56,030 bases of DNA from Desulfamplus sp. (GTDB lineage: Bacteria; Desulfobacterota; Desulfobacteria; Desulfobacterales; Desulfobacteraceae), in assembly GCA_015232555.1 (NCBI GenBank), contig JADFZJ010000026.1, positions 1 through 56,030 of the forward strand, written 5' to 3'. The notes under the pieces were generated by a model, which saw only the letters and a program-made list of their open reading frames with translations, searched no databases and had not been told where the DNA came from. Position numbers and translations under genes: made by a program. Positions 53,012 through 56,030 of this stretch are shown here, piece after piece; the first letter of the stretch is position 1; each line of letters starts with the position of its first letter.

Positions 53012-53371
53012 TCTATTTATCCTGTCACTCCTGAAGTTTTGCAATAATAACTAAAGCTGGTATGGATGATGAGGCTATCTCCCTTGGCTTCAGGTCTATG
53101 GAACTTCCTCCTGCTTTAAACTATTGGGGAACAAACCTAATAAACAAAAATTAAACAATAATAGACATCTTTCCAAATTAATTTCAATACTGGTGAGCTT
53201 CTGGCTATGTCTAAGATGAGGCATTCTGTTAACTTCAGTCAGACATGATTCAGAAATCAGATTTAATAAACCTCTTTCAGATCAGAAATGTTGCCTGACG
53301 GATAAACTGTAAATCCCCATCTTTCTTAAATTTTAAAACTTTTTAAAAAATAAGAAACAGAATCTAAGTTT
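53012..53371. other. 360-bp gene-free region
   Basis: AT-rich gap between the kinase and the eIF2B-like gene on opposite strands. A 34-codon plus-strand open stretch (about 53051-53154) contains MDDEAISLGFRS and LPPALNYWG, but has no recognisable family or ribosome site. No terminator hairpin with a T-run is seen. Nothing else evident. Confidence 0.4.
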
Positions 53372-54292
53372 TTAACTCTCCTCTTCTTTCTTTACTCTTG
53401 CTTTGAAATCTACAGGACAGTAATCTTTTTTAGTCTCTCCATTCTCTGTTATAATATGATCAATCAAAGACAGATCAATTAGATCATGGGAGTGTTTAGT
53501 AATAGGGAAATAGGTATTTGCAGTATTGGTATTTCGCTCTTCAGAGTAGATATACTGATCCGCTGCTGTAAGGTGGGAGTAATGCAACGTATTTGCAAAA
53601 AGATGAACCTTGATATTGTTTAGATGACACAAACTTACAGTACCAGCTGTTCCAGAAGGTGCTACAATTTTATGATCTGATGTAATAGTCAAAGCACCTA
53701 AAAACATTTTATTTGCCCGATCAATATAGTGGCTGATGTCATGTGCAGGTGTTACATGATAATCAATATCATTTTCGCTTAAAGCACGTATCAATTGACG
53801 AGTTCTCTCTTTGTTCTGCTCAAGAATTATCACTCTGAACATAGGTTTTGTTGTTTTCTTGGCATGTATTAGAATATTTGTAATAACCCAGCTTGCAGAG
53901 TGAACAATAATTACATCACCATTTTTAACATACTGCAGACCATATTGAGTCATTGTTGCTGCTTTGTTCTTGAAGAATTGAATTTGCTCTTTAAGGCTCT
54001 TTTCTGCCTTATCTTTAATCTCTTCAATAGATGGTTCTCCCTTCATCAAATGACACATATCTTTTTCAAAATGCTCAATTAGATGAATCATTGGTATAAT
54101 CTTAGGCTGAGATTTTTTTATTGAATCAGCAAGTTCTTCATATAACTCTGTAACCTCTTCAGGTGAACATTGCAGTTCCCTAATTGATGTAATAAAACTC
54201 TCAAGTGCCAGAATAGTTGTTCTGGCAATGCCCTGTATGTCACCAATATCTCGGAGCAGTTTGTACATAGTATTTCTTATATTTTCTTTCAT
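53372..54292 (-). CDS. Initiation factor eIF-2B alpha/beta/delta-like protein
   Basis: A 306-residue protein of the eIF2B-alpha/R15P isomerase/MtnA family. Seen are GDVIIVHSASWVITNILIHAK (about 125-145), VIILEQNKERTRQLIRAL, then GALTITSDHKIVAPSGTAGT with the family's 'SGTAG' phosphate loop near residue 215. An N-terminal helical part (about 1-110) is typical. The preferred ATG at 54292 overlaps the stop of the transporter by four bases (ATGA); earlier ATGs at 54304 and 54316 are possible. In bacteria such proteins are often ribose-phosphate isomerase-like, and the substrate here is unknown. Co-translated with the ArsB/NhaD-type transporter. Confidence 0.8.
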   Translation of the reverse strand: MKENIRNTMYKLLRDIGDIQGIARTTILALESFITSIRELQCSPEEVTELYEELADSIKKSQPKIIPMIHLIEHFEKDMCHLMKGEPSIEEIKDKAEKSLKEQIQFFKNKAATMTQYGLQYVKNGDVIIVHSASWVITNILIHAKKTTKPMFRVIILEQNKERTRQLIRALSENDIDYHVTPAHDISHYIDRANKMFLGALTITSDHKIVAPSGTAGTVSLCHLNNIKVHLFANTLHYSHLTAADQYIYSEERNTNTANTYFPITKHSHDLIDLSLIDHIITENGETKKDYCPVDFKARVKKEEES

Positions 54293-55593
54293 AGAGATAT
54301 CCATAAATATAGACAAAGGTAGATAGATGATATGACGAGTGTCACAATAGTAATCAGGGCACTTGATTTCATAAATTCAAAAAAGCTGATATGCACACCG
54401 TTCTGTTTGGCAATTCCTACAGATACAATATTAGCTGAAGCACCAATCATTGTAAGATTTCCGCCAAAACATGCACCAAGTGCCAATGCCCACCATAAAA
54501 TATTGTTTGGCACTGGAGATGCTTCTAACATAACTCTAACAATCGGGATCATGGTAATTGTAAACGGAATGTTATCAAGAAATCCTGAAAGAATTCCTGA
54601 AACCCAAAGAACTGTAAGTACCATAACGTATGGATTTCCACCGATTTTAAGGAATACATGGTGTGCAATCCACTCAATAACACCTTTATGCTCAAGCACG
54701 CCAACAAGAATAAAAAGGCCTGCAAAGAAGAGCAGAGTGCTCCATTCAACCTCTTGAAGCATGTGTTCTACATCAACTTTTGCTATGCAAAGCAGAAACA
54801 TTGCCATCATCAGGGCAACAACTCCGGGGGACAGCTTTGTAATAGTCTGGGTTACAAATAGAAGCAGGGCAATGCAGAGGCAGGTAATTGCTTTTATTAA
54901 CAATTTTTTGTCAATAGTGGTATTTAAAAACTCCATTCTAATTTTTTCGAGAAGCAGTTGAACTGTAAAAAGTTTTGCAAGATTTGTATTTATAGGTTTA
55001 AATTTCTCTCTATTAGTTCCCCAAATTATCAGAAGGGTTACAGCCGCAGATATTACTACTGGAATAAAGAGGTTACCTGCAAACTGGTTAAAGGTAAGAG
55101 CAACCTTAGAACCGATAATAATGTTCGGCGGATCTCCAATAAGTGTGGCAGTTCCTCCTACATTGGATATGACCGCCTGAGAGATTACATACAATTTCGC
55201 ATCAAGCCCCATACCGCGGGCAAGCTCAATAATAATGGGGATAATGATAAGTACTGTGGTCACATTGTCGAGAAAGGCAGATACTACAGCCGTGACAACG
55301 GAGAATAGGATTAAAATTTTCAGGGGATTTCCCTTTGTCATCTCTGCAATTTTGACCGAAAGCATGGCAAAAAAGCCAGATTTTCTCAAAACAGCAACAA
55401 TGACCATCATACCAAGAAGAAGCATTATAGTTTCAAAGTCAATCAGCGATGCCGCTGTATGCTCATCAATAACATGAACTATCAAGAGCACCATCACGCC
55501 GAGAAGTGCTGACACCGCTTTGTTGACCAACTCAAAGGTTATGACAGCATAGACAATCAGAAACACGATAATTGGCAGTAATGCACCTTCCAT
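54289..55593 (-). CDS. ArsB/NhaD-family ion transporter
   Basis: A 434-residue membrane protein with about eleven helices and a duplicated ion-transporter fold. Typical phrases: FETIMLLLGMMVIVAVLRKSGFF, FLDNVTTVLIIIPIIIELAR, GGTATLIGDPPNIIIGSKV, FLDNIPFTITMIPIVRVM and GACFGGNLTMIGASANIVSVG. The 'FLDN' and 'GGT.TLIGDPPNI' pair is the hallmark of the family (Na+/H+ antiport, arsenite, citrate or dicarboxylate). The specific ion is unknown. AGAAGGAG precedes the ATG. The transposase stop codon lies 11 bp upstream, so its original promoter has been replaced or lies beyond the element. It overlaps the eIF2B-like gene by 4 bp. Confidence 0.9.
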   Translation of the reverse strand: MEGALLPIIVFLIVYAVITFELVNKAVSALLGVMVLLIVHVIDEHTAASLIDFETIMLLLGMMVIVAVLRKSGFFAMLSVKIAEMTKGNPLKILILFSVVTAVVSAFLDNVTTVLIIIPIIIELARGMGLDAKLYVISQAVISNVGGTATLIGDPPNIIIGSKVALTFNQFAGNLFIPVVISAAVTLLIIWGTNREKFKPINTNLAKLFTVQLLLEKIRMEFLNTTIDKKLLIKAITCLCIALLLFVTQTITKLSPGVVALMMAMFLLCIAKVDVEHMLQEVEWSTLLFFAGLFILVGVLEHKGVIEWIAHHVFLKIGGNPYVMVLTVLWVSGILSGFLDNIPFTITMIPIVRVMLEASPVPNNILWWALALGACFGGNLTMIGASANIVSVGIAKQNGVHISFFEFMKSSALITIVTLVISSIYLCLYLWISL

Positions 55594-55604
55594 AAGTACT
55601 CCTT

Positions 55605-56030
55605 CTAAACTTTCGCAGTTATTAATCTTACCTGATTGAATAAGATATCATCTATTAAATCAAATAGTTGATATAGGATATCAAGTTCAATTTTGTAAGA
55701 AAGTAGTTTAATTGACTTGAATAATTGTTCTTTGACAATATTCCAAATTTTTTCTGAATATAAGAGCATTTGCTGCTCATCAACAACATCTCTAAAAATA
55801 GTTCCTATGGTGTTTGCAACAGTTCTTTTATTCATCAAATATACCAATAACAGATATCGGATCATTACAATGCTGTAACTTGCTATGGCAGCATCAAAAG
55901 TCTTGCTTTGTTCTCTGCCCATGTAGAGCATTTGTTTAGCATCTTTGAAGAAAACCTCAATAGACCAGCGTTTTGCGTAATAAGTCAAGATTTGTGAAGC
56001 ATCTAATTCAAGGTCAGTACTGAGCAGTGC
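55605..56030 (-). CDS. IS4-type transposase, partial (5' end beyond the window)
   Basis: The C-terminal 141 residues of a DDE transposase of the IS4 group, running off the right edge. The last catalytic acid region is YYAKRWSIEVFFKDAKQ, the characteristic Y-x3-RW-x2-E of IS4 enzymes, followed by a helical tail (IASYSIVMIRYLLLVYLM). No stop interrupts the visible part. Its TAG stop abuts the ribosome site of the transporter gene, leaving only 11 bp, with no space for the usual right inverted repeat, so the element's end may be truncated. Confidence 0.85.
   Translation of the reverse strand, partial: ALLSTDLELDASQILTYYAKRWSIEVFFKDAKQMLYMGREQSKTFDAAIASYSIVMIRYLLLVYLMNKRTVANTIGTIFRDVVDEQQMLLYSEKIWNIVKEQLFKSIKLLSYKIELDILYQLFDLIDDILFNQVRLITAKV

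Noticed and set aside
53051-53154. 34-codon open stretch (MDDEAISLGFRS region) in the 53.0-53.4 kb gap
   Set aside because: No family similarity recognised and no ribosome site; cannot be told from chance.
1-56030. CRISPR array
   Set aside because: No regularly spaced repeat series was seen; the only tandem pair (41541-41620) has no spacers.

Overview
The window reads as a chromosomal segment of an AT-rich, sulfate-reducing Desulfobacterota (Desulfobacteraceae-like) bacterium. The main evidence is a complete Hmc-type transmembrane redox complex whose HmcA carries exactly 16 CxxCH haem motifs. It also has beta-oxidation genes linked to a sigma-54 activator and a liv-type ABC importer. The species cannot be fixed from the sequence alone.

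Layout. (1) 1-12.5 kb is an accessory region. It holds a remnant of a nuclease/transposase-type ORF, a stand-alone adenylation enzyme, an antitoxin/PIN toxin pair, and a 2205-residue nonribosomal peptide synthetase with the order C-PCP-C-A-PCP-E. These are followed by a two-domain flavodoxin-like oxidoreductase and an exported SxxK/YxN serine hydrolase lipoprotein. The first NRPS module has no A domain and the protein has no thioesterase. The stand-alone A enzyme and the serine hydrolase are candidate partners for loading and for release, maturation or immunity. (2) 12.6-15.2 kb has a PlsC-like acyltransferase and a B12-binding radical SAM protein. (3) 15.4-24.1 kb is a DUF58/DUF4381/BatA/BatB cluster without MoxR. 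It is followed by a long RelA/SpoT homologue with an intact hydrolase and a degenerate synthetase, and by a FapA/DUF342 protein. (4) 24.0-28.4 kb, minus strand, has recN, a Gate-domain membrane protein, a D12-class adenine methyltransferase and an unknown partner.

(5) 28.4-33.3 kb is a liv branched-chain amino-acid-type importer (livFGMH plus binding protein). A lone OppD-type ATPase lies divergent to it. (6) 34.6-35.3 kb is a scar with short repeats, a hairpin and the last codons of a tyrosine recombinase, next to tRNA-Glu and tRNA-Lys. (7) 35.4-41.3 kb, minus strand, has acyl-CoA dehydrogenase, thiolase, acyl-CoA ligase and 3-hydroxyacyl-CoA dehydrogenase. They are transcribed away from a GAF-sigma54 activator. 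The divergent gap holds a good -24/-12 promoter, a 22-bp-arm palindrome placed like an enhancer, and two tandem 40-bp repeats. (8) 43.4-53.0 kb has hmcABCDEF, then a tandem UspA protein, a single-domain response regulator and a sensor kinase with a pseudo-receiver. (9) 53.4-56.0 kb, minus strand, has an eIF2B-like protein overlapping an ArsB/NhaD-type transporter, and a transposase that runs off the right edge.

The catabolic parts fit together. The importer and acyl-CoA enzymes would feed electrons and acyl-CoA into the cell, and Hmc would link periplasmic cytochrome c electrons to cytoplasmic reduction. The most notable items are the split NRPS locus with its exported serine hydrolase, the sigma-54 control region, and the hydrolase-only long RSH protein.
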